Below are positions 47,441 through 60,477 of a stretch of 64,000 bases of DNA, one piece after another. The position numbers and the translations under genes were made by a program. This DNA is from Hypomesus transpacificus (Eukaryota > Chordata > Actinopteri > Osmeriformes > Osmeridae), in the NCBI RefSeq assembly GCF_021917145.1, contig NC_061070.1, forward strand, positions 8,790,743 through 8,854,742. The letters are read 5' to 3'. The notes beneath the pieces were generated by a model. It did no database searches. It had not been told where the DNA came from and saw nothing but the letters and a program-made list of their open reading frames with translations. How positions within the stretch are numbered: position 1 is the stretch's first letter; each line of letters begins with the position of its first letter.

Positions 47441-47667
47441 GTATAATAAATAGAAAAACTGTTGGTGAGTAAATTCAGTGAGTTAGGTAGCTAGTGAAAA
47501 GTTTAAATATTAGCCAACACTCAGATAGAATATAAAATTAATGTGCTGCTTGGCAACAGTCGCAATGCCTTGGCCTTGCAGAGTTTCAGAGCAGAGATTT
47601 TAAGGTGTAAAAAAAAAAGGCATTCATTACAGTACAAATTGGTTCAATTTTCAGCAATTAGACTTAC

Positions 47668-48144
47668 CTTGATCAATGTCAAGTGGTTTGTTCTCTGTGG
47701 AAGTCTGCTGTAAGTAAACAACACAATACGACCATTAGTAAATGTTAGTCATCTGTCATCAGTCCTACTAGTACTCCAACTGTTCAGTCTTTAACACCTT
47801 CACATGAACAAATACATATAAGTCATCTATCACAAACACAAGCTTTCATAAATGTTTCTATTTCCATTACACAATTAACACTAGTGACAGGGGGAAGTGT
47901 GTGACCGCTTCACTCACTCCACATGGAAGGATCTTTCTGCCATCATCCAATCCCTTGCAGGTTTTTTCTGCAAGATAAGTTTAATATAAGCATGGGTTAC
48001 TTAATCTTAACATATTAAGTGTTCAACACTTGCCGTTTTGAATGAAATCCTACTGAGTAATCTTACCTCAAATTGATTACACTCAACAAAAGGAGAAAAA
48101 CTCATAATATCTTGACTGGCGATTTTGGTGAAACAGTCATGAGC
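47668..48144 (-). CDS. Chain of exon-like segments, gene unknown
   Basis: Three segments on the minus strand have exon borders. 48144-48067 (78 nt) has acceptor TTTTTCAG and donor GTAAGATT. 47967-47918 (50 nt) has acceptor ATCTTGCAG and donor GTGAGTG. 47707-47668 (40 nt) has acceptor CTTACAG and donor GTAAGTC. Lengths total 168 nt, so the frame is kept across them. The first reads AHDCFTKIASQDIMSF onward and the second KKPARDWMMAERSFHV. A possible preceding exon is at 50066-50020, ending in the compatible phase. I do not recognise the protein. These could be alternative 3' exons of aftph or part of a small separate gene. Confidence 0.35.
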
Positions 48145-50019
48145 CTGAAAAACGATACGAGCAATCAAACTGTTTATGATTACAATACATCCAATGGATG
48201 AGTCTTACTGAAAAGCAATGATTAAAGTTCTTCTCTCTACATGACAAACTGAAGCAAACCAATCAGAACTTTAGACCGGGATGAAATGGAATGGAATATG
48301 GAATGGAAACCAAATTCTGAGTAGGAAACTGTTAACCTTAAATTGCTTCCTGTTATCTCTTGTTTGCTACTGTTACCTGTGTCAGTGACTGCATTTCTAA
48401 CTTGAAACTTTTAAATAAGTGGTATCAAACTTTAAACAACTTCTACGAATGCATTTATTTTCAGAGACTCCAGAGTAACATCCCTTGTCTTTAGATAGTT
48501 ATTTGGTAGTATGTGATGTTGCATGAAAATGAGCAACATTTGCTAGCAACTCTGGAATTACAGATGTTTTCAAAAAAGTCATTAGGCCTATCACAGAGGG
48601 TTGTCTTGATGTGTTTTTATTTTCATATTGTCCCCATGAACATTTTAAATTTGGCAAATAGTTTGCCACCATTATGCACAGATAAACTAAGACCCAAGTA
48701 AAAAAAAAACAGATAACGAAATTCATAACTTAAAACTCCTACCCCTTTTCTCTTGCTGTGTTTGTGTGAAATGCACCCCTAGTCTGGAATCTTTTTCCAA
48801 CATGTTTTTACATTATTTATTTTACATTATGTTAATTGTCAATTGCAGATCTTTACCTTGGAAAAATGTTTCTCACAACTTATTTATTACAGTTTGTTGG
48901 CCTCCCTGCAATTATATGACAGCTTATCCTTTTAAGTTTTATTAGAATGTTTTATCTCTATCATTCACTTGTAAATCTTAGAATCAAATCCAAGCATTGT
49001 ATTCGTCATTGTAGCTATAAAATCAGTCAATGTTTTACTACAGCTGCGTGCGTCAAACCACAATATACACCTTCAGTCTAAACTGGTCCCAATAAAAACA
49101 TAATATATGAAGACAGCTAATTGTGTGTGAGAGGAAATGGGAGTGCACTGCAGCAGTCCAGATGAGACTGCATTGACAATGAGTGCTTTTACAACTCAGT
49201 AGGCAAATAAGTTCCATTTGTATTTCATACCAAATCTTTTTTGTGGAAAAAAGGACAAGACACTTTATTTTAGACCAACAGATGAATATGAAAAACATTT
49301 AACTGACGAGCACTCAAACTGTTTATGATTACAATAAATTATATTTATATTAAAAACTAACTTTTTAATATAAATATTACAAAGACAGAAACCTTTCATG
49401 TAAATTGCCAAATTGAGTGTGTATGTGTGTGTGTGTGTGATAGAGAGCGTAAATGAGTGAGTGAAAGATTGCAGTAGCTGTTAATGCATGACAGAAGAAA
49501 CTGTGGTCTCAGAACAATTGGTAGGCTAGTTGTGTTCGATCAGTACTTCAAAGTTTACTTAAACTAAGGAAATACTTCAGCTATAAAGACAGTTAATAAG
49601 CCATCCATTTTGTGTTCCATTAATAATAACTAATTAACTAGCTCCCCAAAAACTCCATAGAATTAAAGTTAGTTTAAGGACCATTGCTGTAGAACAAAAG
49701 ATATTGAAATATTGTAGGCAAACAAACAATTTGATCATCAACGTGTTTCCATTTCCATGTCAATCAAAGTACCTGTAGACACAGACTTACATATGACTTA
49801 CATATGACCTGCGGTGGAGCGAACAGCCAAGTACAAACACAAATTGAATTTGATCTATTTAATCAAAGGAAGAAATTCTTGCACTCTACAGTATATGCAA
49901 ATAAATAAATACATTTTAAATATACAAAATATATTCAGCACCCCAAAGTTATTACAACAAATCTAAAGCTATTAAATACAGCTAAAGACAGTGATTCCCT
50001 ACCAGTGATACCAATATAC
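48145..50019. other. Intergenic or intronic, no gene supported
   Basis: Mostly AT-rich unique sequence, with a TG-rich microsatellite at about 49419-49439. It may include the aftph 3' untranslated region at its upper end or an intron of the unnamed exon chain. Confidence 0.35.
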
Positions 50020-50066
50020 CTCTGGATAATCTTGAAGCTTTTCCCAAGAGGGACGGAGGAAAACGT
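50020..50066 (-). CDS. Exon-like segment downstream of the aftph stop
   Basis: This 47-nt segment reads, after one borrowed base, DVFLRPSWEKLQDYPE. Its donor is GAG|GTATAT. Its acceptor, GGCAAG, is the first AG after a tract of about 15 T residues on the minus strand, which supports splicing. It enters in phase 1 and leaves in phase 0, matching the phase of 48144-48067. It lies about 240 bp beyond the aftph stop codon on the same strand. Confidence 0.3.
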
Positions 50067-50309
50067 CTTGCCAAATTGTCAAGAGGCAAAAACATTCGGT
50101 AATCGAAGTATTTAAAAAAAAAAAAAAAGTTTTATGATCAAGTAGACCTCAGTCTGTCTATTCAGTGTTTCACTTATTTGGAGTAGATACATTTTTATAT
50201 TGCTTCTGTTTAGATTGTAGGTGATTGGAAAGTGTCAGTGACAGCCATGTGTTGGGAACTGATATATCAATGACTTCTGGCCATAACCTTAAAGTCTGTG
50301 TGTGGGCCA

Positions 50310-53300
50310 TCACTTCAGTGCTGTGGAATAACCCTCTGGTGGTATGAGGATACTGGGAAACATCAGGACCTTGGCCCGCATGAAGGACAGATCAGGTACC
50401 TCGCACACCACAGCAGCTGCTTCCGCACTCAGATCTTTGTCCTGCTGTGGTTCTCGGTTACTGCTTGACACACAGACAATTACACACACAAAACATTTAA
50501 AGACACACCCCTAAGATCTACCTTCAACAAAATTCGATTCTGACCTTGTAGCAGTGCTGGTTATCTCCATAGAGGTCATAAGGCGATTGAAGGTCTCTTC
50601 AAGGTGGCTACTGTTAATTCTGGGTTCCAGTTTTGCTGTGGTCAGTTCATACAGCTCACGGTCTACCCCTTCATAAACACAAACACACTTGGAGTTGGAA
50701 TTTTACCCCACCAGTTGTTTTCCACCACAACAAAGATAAAAGGCACAACAGGCACACAGAAACTTGATGCAAAAAAAACAAAAACATTCAAAAAAGACCA
50801 GTGAAGCAAACTGTCAACGCCAGTGATTTGGTGTTACATAACCATAGCTGATCCAAAATGGAGGAGTGATGGCGGCTATGTCAAATCACAGCAAAGCTAT
50901 ACGTACCTGGTGGAGGGCTGCTGCTCCTGCTGCTGCTACTGCTGGACCCACAGTCCTCCACAGGCCCAAAATAATCAAGGTTTAACACAAAGGTGCCTCC
51001 GCTGGCTAGGGACACAGTGTATGCAAGGGGTATGCAAAGGGTACATTGAGCGATAGACACACCCATTAACTTTTAACGTAAACAGCTTTTTTGTATACTC
51101 ATAGACGTTTGATTTGACAAATTTCTGCCCACAAAACTCAAACATTGTGATATGAAACTACTTAAATGTTATTTTATTAGACTAGATAATACCTTTTATA
51201 TAAACTTTGTTTCACTGTGTTACATTTTGTAGGTTGTATGAAAGATCATTTTTAGATTTGACATAACCTGATTAACAGATATTTGCCAAATCATTTTGTT
51301 TTTGTTTTGTGTAATTACAAAATCTTTCCAAAGGTATCAAAAGTGTCAGGACTAAGCTTGTGGCCAGTTTTAGTTCTAACTTGAATAAATGAAAAGAAAA
51401 TCAAGAAAAACCTGGTATCCGCTTAGGAAAAAGCAGTCAGTACCATTCAGACAGAAAAGCAAGAGACAGGTCTGTTTAAAACATGTTTTATGTTGAGAAC
51501 ATGTTTATTTACAGAACAGAGGTTTTAAAATACTTTTTATTGCAATCCCTTAACATGGGGTTTAAGTATTTCAGTGCGGTGGGGGGTAGAAAAACGGTTG
51601 GGGTTAATTTAACAAGCCTTTTGCTGAACTTGATTTACAGTGTCCGAAAACACGTTCCACTTCATAGTACAATCATTTACTTAATGGCCTGATGGACTTT
51701 GAGCCATGTTACAAATTCCATGTGTACTGAATTTTAAAGAACATTTTAAACGTTTTCATTCATAAGGGATTTATACATAAACTATTTTCTCTCTAGTGAT
51801 AAAGAGCCAATGTTGCATTCATGAAACATGTAGCAGCATAACGAGGATCTAAGCTTTCTACACTGTAAAACCTGAAAGTGTAGCGTGAACCAGATTAAAT
51901 ATCAGACATGAACTAATGCAAAGTGAGTTCTCATTTCAAGGAAGAACCGTTGAAAAAAAATCCAACTATTTTCAGCACCATGTACAGTGCCCTCCAAAAG
52001 TATTGGAACAGTGAGGCCAATTCCTTTATTTTTGCTGTAGACTGAAAACATTTGGGCTTGACATCAAACGATGAATGTGAAACCAGAGATCAACGTTTCA
52101 GCTTTTATTTCCAGGTATTTACATCAGGATCTGATGCACAAATTAGAAAATATCACCTTTTTGTTCGAACCCACCCATTTGTCACGTGAGCAAAAGTATT
52201 GGAACATATGACTGACGGGTGTGTTTTGTTGCCCAGGTGTGTCCTATTACATACATTATTCAATCAATAATTACCACTGAATGTCTACACTCAGGTTCAG
52301 ATTGGGTAAGATAGGTTTTGTCTATGCAGACTGTATTCAGAGGTGAAAACAACATGAAAACCGGAGCGCTGTCTTTGGGTGAAAAACAAGCAATTGTGAG
52401 TCTTAGAGAAGATGGAAAATCAATCAGAGCCATTGCAGAAACATTGGCCATAGCCAGTACAACCATTTGGAATGTCCTGAAGAAGAAGAAAACTACTGGT
52501 GTACTAAGTAACAGACGTCGAACAGGTAGACCAAGGAAAACATCAGCAGTTGATGACAGAAACATTGTGAGAGCTGTAAAGAAAGACCCTAAAACAACTG
52601 TTAGTGAGATCAGCAACAACCTCCAGATGGCAGGAGTGAAGGTATCACTATCTACTGTTCGCAGAAGACTTCATGAACAAAAGTACAAGGGCTACACCAG
52701 AAGATGCAAACCACTCATTAGCAAGAAGAATAGGAAGGCCAGGCTGGAATTTGCCAAAAAGTACAGAGATGAACCTCAAAAATTCTGGGACAAAGTTTTA
52801 TGGACTGATGAGACAAAGATTAACTTTTACCAAAGTGATGGAAAGGCTAAAGTTTGGAGAAAGAAAGGAACTGCTCATGATCCCAAACACACAAGCTCAT
52901 CTGTGAAACACGGTGGAGGTAATGTCATGGCTTGGGCTTGCATGGCTTCTTCTAGGACGGGCTCATTAATCTTCATTGAGGATGTAACACATGATGGCAG
53001 CAGCAAAATGAACTCGGAAGTCTACAGAAACATTTTGTCTGCCAATTTAAGGAAAGATGCAACCAAACTGATTGGCAGAGCCTTCATCATGCAGCAAGAT
53101 AACGACCCAAAACACACTGCCAAAACAACAAAGGAGTTCATCAGGGGCAAGAAATGGAAGGTATTAGACTGGCCAAGTCAATCTCCAGACTTAAACCCTA
53201 TAGAGCATGCATTTTACCTGCTTAAGAGGAGACTGAAGGGAGGAACCCCACAAAACAAACAACAACTGAAAGAGGCTGCAGTGAAAGCCTAGGAAAGCAT

Positions 53301-56300
53301 CAAAAAGGAAGAATGCAAAAGTTTGGTGACGTCAATGGGTCACAGACTTGCTGCAGTTATTGAAAGCAAAGGATTTGCAACTAAATATTAAGTCTTATTC
53401 ACTTAAATATGTTTTAAGTATATCTGTTCCAATACTTTTGCTCACATGACAAATGGGTGGATTCAAACAAAATGTGATATTTTCTTAGTTGTGCATCAGA
53501 TCCTGATGTAAATACCTGGAAATAAAAGCTGAAACGTTGATCTCTGGTCTCACGTTCATTATTTGATGTCAAGCCCAAATGTTTTCAGTCTACAGCAAAA
53601 ATAAAGGAATTCGCCTCACTGTTCCAATACTTTTGGAGGGCACTGTATGTTTATAGTGGGATGCTAAAAATCGCAAAAGTCACATGAAGAGTGCTGTCCA
53701 CTCCACGCTGTAGATTCAAGTTAATTTCCCTCATATCTGACATAAATAATACCTATCGTTAATTCCCCTGTCGTCTGTGCGGTCACTGTAAATACTTTTG
53801 TCTGCTTTTAGACTACACTACTTTTACATATTACTATATTTGAGAATTCTTTATAAGAAACAGTGCATTTGTGTATGGCTTGTCCACATTTGACCTCTTA
53901 TACTGTTAAAGTAAAAGGCTTATCAGCCCCAGTGCATTACTTCATACAGTGCAAATGAGGTAGCCAGTAGGTCTGAGGTATACTCCTTGATACAGTATAC
54001 TCCATCATGGAAGAGGGGGAAGGAGGGAAAAACAAGAAAATAGCCAGCCTGGTTTTTTCATCATTAGAATTCAATACAAAGTCAGAGAAATGATACTGAA
54101 CAATTTGGTGGAGACAGAAAAAAGGGACACAGAAACACAAAGAGGAACAGTGAGAGAACAATAGTACAGAAGGTTTTGCCAAAAAAGAAAGGAAAACCCC
54201 AGAAAGAAAGACAAAGCCTGTGTATTTCAGGAGAGGGTCTGGAGGGTATCTCCGTCTGTGGAAGTCAACAAGGGGACGTACCGCCCTGAGGGTTGCTAAG
54301 GCCACTGCTGGTCCTGTCACACTGGCTGGTCAAGAACGATGCCTAGTGGAGTGGGGGGGGGAAAGGATGAATACATCTTTCCTGAAACTAATCTATAATT
54401 TATTCGCCTCATAAATATGTGGTGAGGGTACAACATTGGGATTTAGGAGGGTATTGACAGTTCAGGTAGGAAGGTTGGGGGTTTAGCCACACTGCTCACA
54501 CCTGTAATATCTCCTCATATCCTGCAGAAAGGGGACATGCAAGCCTCTGTGTTTAGTACCTGTGCCGAGTCTGAAAAGAGAGCTCTTCTTGTTTCCTGGG
54601 ATCCAGGAAGTACTTGTGCAGTTTCAGCTGTCTGCCCTGCTGCTTTCACTGACTCTTTGGTGGGCTCTAACATACCCTAGATGAGAAAGAGAAAAGAGAG
54701 ATACAGAGAGGAGAGACGTATTTTTTACACATTGTATTAAGCACTTGCAATCTAACCCTAATATTGACTCCAATAACATCTTGGCTTACATTGCAGTTTA
54801 CATAGGCAACATGGCATGGCACACTGCAAAAATGAGTTTAGCCATGATGCTCGTGGGAGGGTCTAGAATTAAAAATACATCAAAAGTCAGGCCATATTGC
54901 CAACACTCACGAGGTTGGCTGCAAAGACAGGAACTATCACTGGTTGCTTGGTCTGTCCAGTAAAAAGCTACAGGGAGAAACAGAACACACTCCATTTGAG
55001 TTTGGCTGAACAGAGATCTGTAACTTAACTTAGATCTTAAAGGCTCTTGAAATGTAACCTTTTTTTGCCACCTTGTCCAATATTAGATTTAAGAGAGCGC
55101 GTTATCCACACAGCTGTAATCATTTACGTCATTCAGTGTCTCTAGTCAATTGTCAAATATGATGAAAAAATATGACTATAAGTGTTAACAATTAAAAAGG
55201 GTTAGGGCTAGTGATATTGTAAGATGACCGAAGTCTTGGATAATAGGTCATAAGGCCTGTATCAGATGCTTATTTCCATTAATATATGTTCATATAAACT
55301 CACTAACATACAGCCTTTTTTAACTATTAACTGACGCTTATTACAAGCTACTAGATCCAAAATGTTATCTATATACAGTACATATATACAAATATGTGCA
55401 TGCTTTCTTTGGGCTTGTGTGCTCTGGTAATCTCGATTGCACACCCACTGTGCCAGTCATCAGAGGTTTGGTTGTGCTCCAGTCTCTAAGGCACTCTCTT
55501 TCACTCACAATGTTTCTGGTATCCATGCCCAGGCAGTGGAGTAGTATTCTGTTGCTGTGGGAACCCCCCCACTGGAACTTCAGGCCAAAGGCGTCATGGA
55601 CTTCACAGGGCTGTCGCCACACACCTCTCGGAACCCTGAGTCATAAAACATGTGGGGTGATATCACACGACTGTGTGAACATTCACATGCACACGTCATG
55701 AAAACGTTAATTATAATACTCATTCATTTGTAAGATCATTAGTGCATCAATAGATCATCATCGTTGCAGTGTGGAGCCTTCCCTCACCAGTGGGCTGCAT
55801 AGTGGGGTTCCTCCTCCTCCTGTTGCTTCTCTCCATCTTCAGGCTGAGCGTCGTGGTGCTGTAGCAATGCCCCAAGGCTGGGCACACACACATCCTCCTC
55901 CTCCTCCTCCTCTTTCTCCTGTTGGATCTTCACTGCATGGAAACAGTCCTGAAGAAGTCTGTGGAGTTGTCTAGAAAATGAGGCCTAAGAGACGCAATAA
56001 ATGTTTTTTTTACTAAAAGGTAAAAAAAATATATATATACATTTTGAGATATGCTACTTGAGTAATCCAGACTTTTAATTAATAAAGTATTTAATAATTG
56101 AATTTACAAACACAGTCTCATTCCCTGTTAATATAATGTACTGTACATAACACAGAATTGAGTGGATATGTGCCGACTTAGTAAAAAAGTTACTCACTTG
56201 CTCTCTTTTTGCGGCAGTGTCCCTCTGACATATTTTGTCCTCCGTCTCGTCTTCTTTCTGCCCAGCCGAACTACCAGGATCTCCAAAATCTGCCCAGGTG

Positions 56301-57724
56301 GCCACAAACTCAGTCGGAGCCCCCATCACATCAAACGCCACCCAGTCTCCTCCAGCTTCTCCTTCCAAGCATTCCTCCTGATCTGAGGGTGCCGAGCAGA
56401 AGTCTGCAAAGCTGTCACTGGGGGGGAGGCCAATCTGTGCCCACTCCCTCACTCCACTGTCTTGGGCTTGGTCAAGGTCTTTATCCCCAACCTCTCTCTG
56501 ATTTTGGTTGAGATCTGCAGAGCACTCCTCTTCCCCTTGTATCCTGGACTCCTCTAAAGAGGCATTTAATTGGCTGGGGGAAATCCCAGCATCCCTGATG
56601 TTCTCCCTCTCCTCTTCCAACTGGATCTCAGTCTCTTCCCTGAGGTAACCTGACACCACCTCTTTTTTCTCTGGAGCAGGTGGCAAAGGAGTATCGATCG
56701 TCTGGACAAAGTCCCCAAAATCCTCCACGCCAACTGGAGACACAGCATCACAGAACGAAGCAAAGTCCTCACTTGAAGACTCACTGACTGTGTTGTTTAG
56801 AGGAGAGGCACTCTGCTCTATTTCTTCACTATCTATCTCTACCTCTTTCTCTTCATCTGACTTTCCAACTACCAGTTCAGGTGCCTTTTTAAGATGTATA
56901 GACTGGCTCAGACTTGGCGTCCTGTCCTCACTCCTAAGGTCCTCCAGGTCTTCATCCCCAGAATCAAGCACCTCTGAGGGGAAAGAGAGACTAGCGGGAG
57001 CCTTTAGGCGGTGGTCCTGAGGAGGGTGTGTGAATCCTGTATCCCTCTGCTCACAGTGATGGATGATTGTGCGATCCCTGACCCTTTCTCCTGCTACGGA
57101 TCGCAGCTCACAGTCTGTGACTGTCTGCTGTTTGGTTTTCAAGCATTCTTCCCTGTTTGTACTTTCGGCTCTATCCCCCCAGTCCTTTGCAGTACCAGAG
57201 GGTGTGAAGCCACAGCACCAAGGATGTACTTGAGTTTCTGAGAACACAGACAGTTCCACAAACCCGGGTTCCTCGCTTAAAGAGTGGGCACCCGGTGCAG
57301 AAACCGAGTTGGTCCCAAAGGTTGAATGCCTGAAGGTCTCACCCTCTGAGAGCACGTTGGAGAGGGACTTATGGTGTTCCCTGTTACAGCACTGCTCTTT
57401 CTGTTGATGAGCCCTGCATACTCCAGTGGTAATGGTGGAGGTGGGTTGGGATTTCTCCACAGAGTGAGATTCAGGGATGGAATCCCCTAATTGAGAAATT
57501 CTATTTCCACTGTTAGCAAAGTGCTCTGCAGCAGCTTGGCTGGGCTGGTTGAGGTCTGATGGGGGCAGGTGAGTGAACTTGGGGAAGCTAAAGCTGTCAG
57601 ACCCTGCCCCACAAAACCCCCTGAATTCTCTAAAGTCGTCCTCATCCTCTTCTGTGCTTGCCTCGTCTTCATCGTCCAGTGGAGGAGGCGAGGAGGAGTA
57701 CATGGGCATGATGTCTGGCTCCAT
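50310..57724 (-). CDS. aftph: Aftiphilin, nine coding exons
   Basis: Coding exons on the minus strand are 57724-56198, 55984-55788, 55635-55509, 54967-54911, 54676-54560, 54342-54282, 51005-50907, 50668-50545 and 50460-50310. They join in frame to 2,460 nt (819 aa). Aftiphilin is a clathrin accessory protein that binds AP-1/GGA ear domains at the trans-Golgi and endosomes. The start MEPDIMPMYSSSPPPLDD matches the family N-terminus as I know it. Acidic FxxF-type adaptor motifs are DDFREFRGF (29-37), EDFASF (319-324), EDFGDF (334-339), SFADF (438-442) and WADF (477-480). The conserved C-terminal region has FQWGGSHSN, GMDTRNI, NLDYFGPVED, RELYELTTAKLE and PDLSFMRAKVLMFPS. The family is about 930 aa in mammals, so the long first exon is shorter here. 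The last intron ends in a tandem acceptor (AAGCAG); the nearer AG would add one serine. One intron (54281-51006) contains a Tc1 element. Confidence 0.93.
51985..53645 (+). mobile_element. Tc1/mariner DD34E transposon, copy 2
   Basis: This copy has the same 1,661-bp length and ends as the element at 34974-36634, flanked by TA at 51983-51984 and 53646-53647. The inverted repeats are 51985-52206 and 53425-53645. Only about three base differences from copy 1 were noticed: one in the left spacer (GACAGG/GACGGG), one near 52271 and one in the transposase. That implies very recent movement. It is inserted in an aftph intron, antisense to the host gene. Confidence 0.97.
52354..53292 (+). CDS. Tc1 transposase, C-terminus cut by the same TAG
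   Basis: This is the counterpart of the transposase at 35343-36281 and has the same DD34E residues. It differs at one residue, with His in VKHGGGN where the other copy has Gln. It also stops at a TAG (53290-53292), 32 codons short of the downstream TAA at 53389-53391. An upstream in-frame ATG exists at 52318. Whether the truncated protein of 312 aa is active is unknown. Confidence 0.9.
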   Translation: MKTGALSLGEKQAIVSLREDGKSIRAIAETLAIASTTIWNVLKKKKTTGVLSNRRRTGRPRKTSAVDDRNIVRAVKKDPKTTVSEISNNLQMAGVKVSLSTVRRRLHEQKYKGYTRRCKPLISKKNRKARLEFAKKYRDEPQKFWDKVLWTDETKINFYQSDGKAKVWRKKGTAHDPKHTSSSVKHGGGNVMAWACMASSRTGSLIFIEDVTHDGSSKMNSEVYRNILSANLRKDATKLIGRAFIMQQDNDPKHTAKTTKEFIRGKKWKVLDWPSQSPDLNPIEHAFYLLKRRLKGGTPQNKQQLKEAAVKA

Positions 57725-59300
57725 GGGCTCTCCTGGCAGAAGCTACAGACGGCTTCATATACCTGAAAGGTGGACACCAGAGGAACAGGTAAAGAGAGAG
57801 AGAAATAGTTTTAATGAACAATATCATTACGGCCACCCTATGGGGCTCACCGGACATGTGCACATACCACACATGTCCTTTCCCTCTAAGCCATCACTAT
57901 ATACAAATAAAGCAGACAAGCTCAAAAATATATAAATAATAAAATTCTCAGATTTGGTAGAATAATTTTCAACAGAACAAATTGCAAGCTCTCATATCAC
58001 TAAATAAAACAAACATGTTTATCTATGCTAATGTCGTACGGTATGACCTTAACATAAAAAGATTCTTGATTCTTCAGTATCTTGAATGTGGTATGCAGGT
58101 GGACAGGTTTAGCAACCAAACCAGAACAGCCTTGACCTTGACTAAAGAAAAACTTGGTTGAATAAGAGTAGGTCACGCTACATTTGAATCTTTTTAATAG
58201 CTATTTTCTTATCACTGTTTGATGTATTGGGTTTTAGGTATGGAAAGGTGCCCGGCAGCAGGCCACTTCCTCTATCAGCCAGAGTAACTTGATCCAGGCA
58301 TCTTATCCCTTATCACTGTGCCAACCGAAACGGCTGTAGCCCTAGCTGTATGACTGCGCTATATTTGGTGTTCATGGCTCTAAACATAAATGACACCTGA
58401 ACAAATATGAGATAAAAAGGCCTACATCTCTTTCCTAAAATAAAGACCAAGTTGTCTGCTTGACAATGCTAATTGCCCATTCAACCTGTAGCCTTGCTAA
58501 ATGAAAGCTGTCAACTGTCCATGGTGGTTTAGACAAGTAATATGATCCTAACCCTCTGCACAAGGATCATTTACAGGAAACTGGAACCTCATGATTTGTG
58601 AGCCACTTCACACTGCCTTGTTAATACGCTCTCAACTAACGAAATGTTTTGAACAAATAGCCTAATTTAATTCCATAGAAGCTACAATTAGACATGTTGT
58701 GGTGACATCTTCAAAATAGCAGTTAAAAGATAGCGTAGGTCATTTTTGTCATAGATTACTCATTTGTATTGCCATTTAAATGAGACGTTTAGGTTATTGC
58801 ATATGTTTTGCAAGATGCTTTCAGTCTATTTATGTGACACGAAGTCTGTAGTAGAAAAACAACGTTCCAAACACGTCTTTAGCTACACAGTATGGTAGCT
58901 AGGGGAAACCTAACCTCCTCAACGTTAGAACTAGCCTAGCTAGCTCAGCTACAGTAGTACAGTACTGTACCTGTCTAACTAGCTAGATACACACATTTTT
59001 ATTTTGAACGCTAACCTACAGACAGTAACGGCTAACTGCAAAATACGTGAAATGGCTAGATAGCATTGACACCACCGTTATCTAGCTTGCAATCTAGTAA
59101 ATTATGTATACTACAATATTTTAGCACAGTTTTAGAGCTAGTAAGCATTGTTAGCTATTCTACAGCAGTCTGGCTTCAACAATGCTAGGCTAGTATCTCG
59201 CTCATTCTCTAGAATAGTTGCGGTCATACTCTTACCTTCTTCAGATGTCTTGCTGGTCTGTTTCATGTAAACGGCTACTAAACTTCGACAATGATAATAA
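57725..59300 (-). promoter_or_regulatory. aftph: Likely aftph 5' untranslated exon, first intron and promoter area
   Basis: The coding exon appears to begin at an acceptor CCTTTCAG ending at 57763, which leaves 38 nt of untranslated leader before the ATG. A matching donor (GAAG|GTAAGAG, exon edge 59236) suggests a non-coding first exon just above it, with transcription starting somewhere between about 59270 and 59480. The intron between has no recognised gene. Confidence 0.45.
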
Positions 59301-60477
59301 AAAACATATTCAAATAAATTAACACTTTTTTATTCATCAAGTTTTAATTTGACGCTTGAAGATGGAATACCGCACCCCGTACATTCAACCATCCAAAGGT
59401 AGGCCTTCTCCAGGTCAATTGAGAAGATGGACCGTCGTTTGAAGCGCCAGAGCTTTCAAATGCTGATATCCTTGATGCTGTACTTCCGGGAATTCCGCTA
59501 GGTTAAAAAAAAGGTTGTGACAAACCTTCAACCTAGATATTACGACACAGACTAGCTCTGCTTTGTAATATAGACTGTTGAAGACTATGATCAACTGAAC
59601 GACACATTGATCATATTCAAAAATAAAGTACGAGAAGTGTTCAAATTCACAAGTGTCTATGCACAATGTAATTTACAAATTAGAATGCTGGCACTAGTTT
59701 ATAAATTATAAATATGACCACTCTATAATTTGCAATCTTGTTCAGTAGGGGCAGCACTGGAGTTTTGTCATGCCCTCTATAATAGGTAGGTTACAAAAAA
59801 GGCTACCTTTTGTCACAATTTTCTTTTATGTTGTCCAGCCCAATTAACAAAAGGTGGTATGATAAACCATAATGTATTCTAGTCATGCTATTATAATTAA
59901 ACACTAAAATCATACAGGCTGTTAAGTTTCTACATTTAGTAGCCATTCAACAATATTTGCTTGAAGACAATATTTGTTTGTTACGGCTATAGGCTATTTA
60001 CTTGTTCTGAGACAGTTCTGTGATGACTCCATAACTTTCTGATTTGTGTAGGCCTAATTCTACGCCACCCAAGGAGTGTGAATATACAATGTTGGCATGT
60101 ATTGACACATTTAAATTTTCAGCGAGATGGTACCAACTGTAAGAGGTGTGGCGGGTGAGGTCAACAGTGATGTTTAGAATCGCTTAAATAAGCATGTATG
60201 GAGGACCAAACCTGCCACGTTGACAAATACATGTACACACCCATGCATACATTCACAATTACATGCATAAACCCTTAATAAATACATCCATTATTATCAT
60301 GGTAATTTAATTAACAAATAAAGTGCATAAATATGGGCTGGAGTAGGCTTGTCTCTTGAGTATCACACCATGTCAAATGGAAAATACAGTATTATGATTA
60401 AAACATTTGAACTTTTCCAGCACAAATATACTCATTACTGCTCAGACATTGTTTACAAAGTGGTCGATGTTACTGTG
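59301..60477. other. Intergenic, nothing recognised
   Basis: AT-rich sequence between the aftph promoter area and the LINE fragment. I looked for further mdh1 exons here on the minus strand and found none. Confidence 0.4.
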
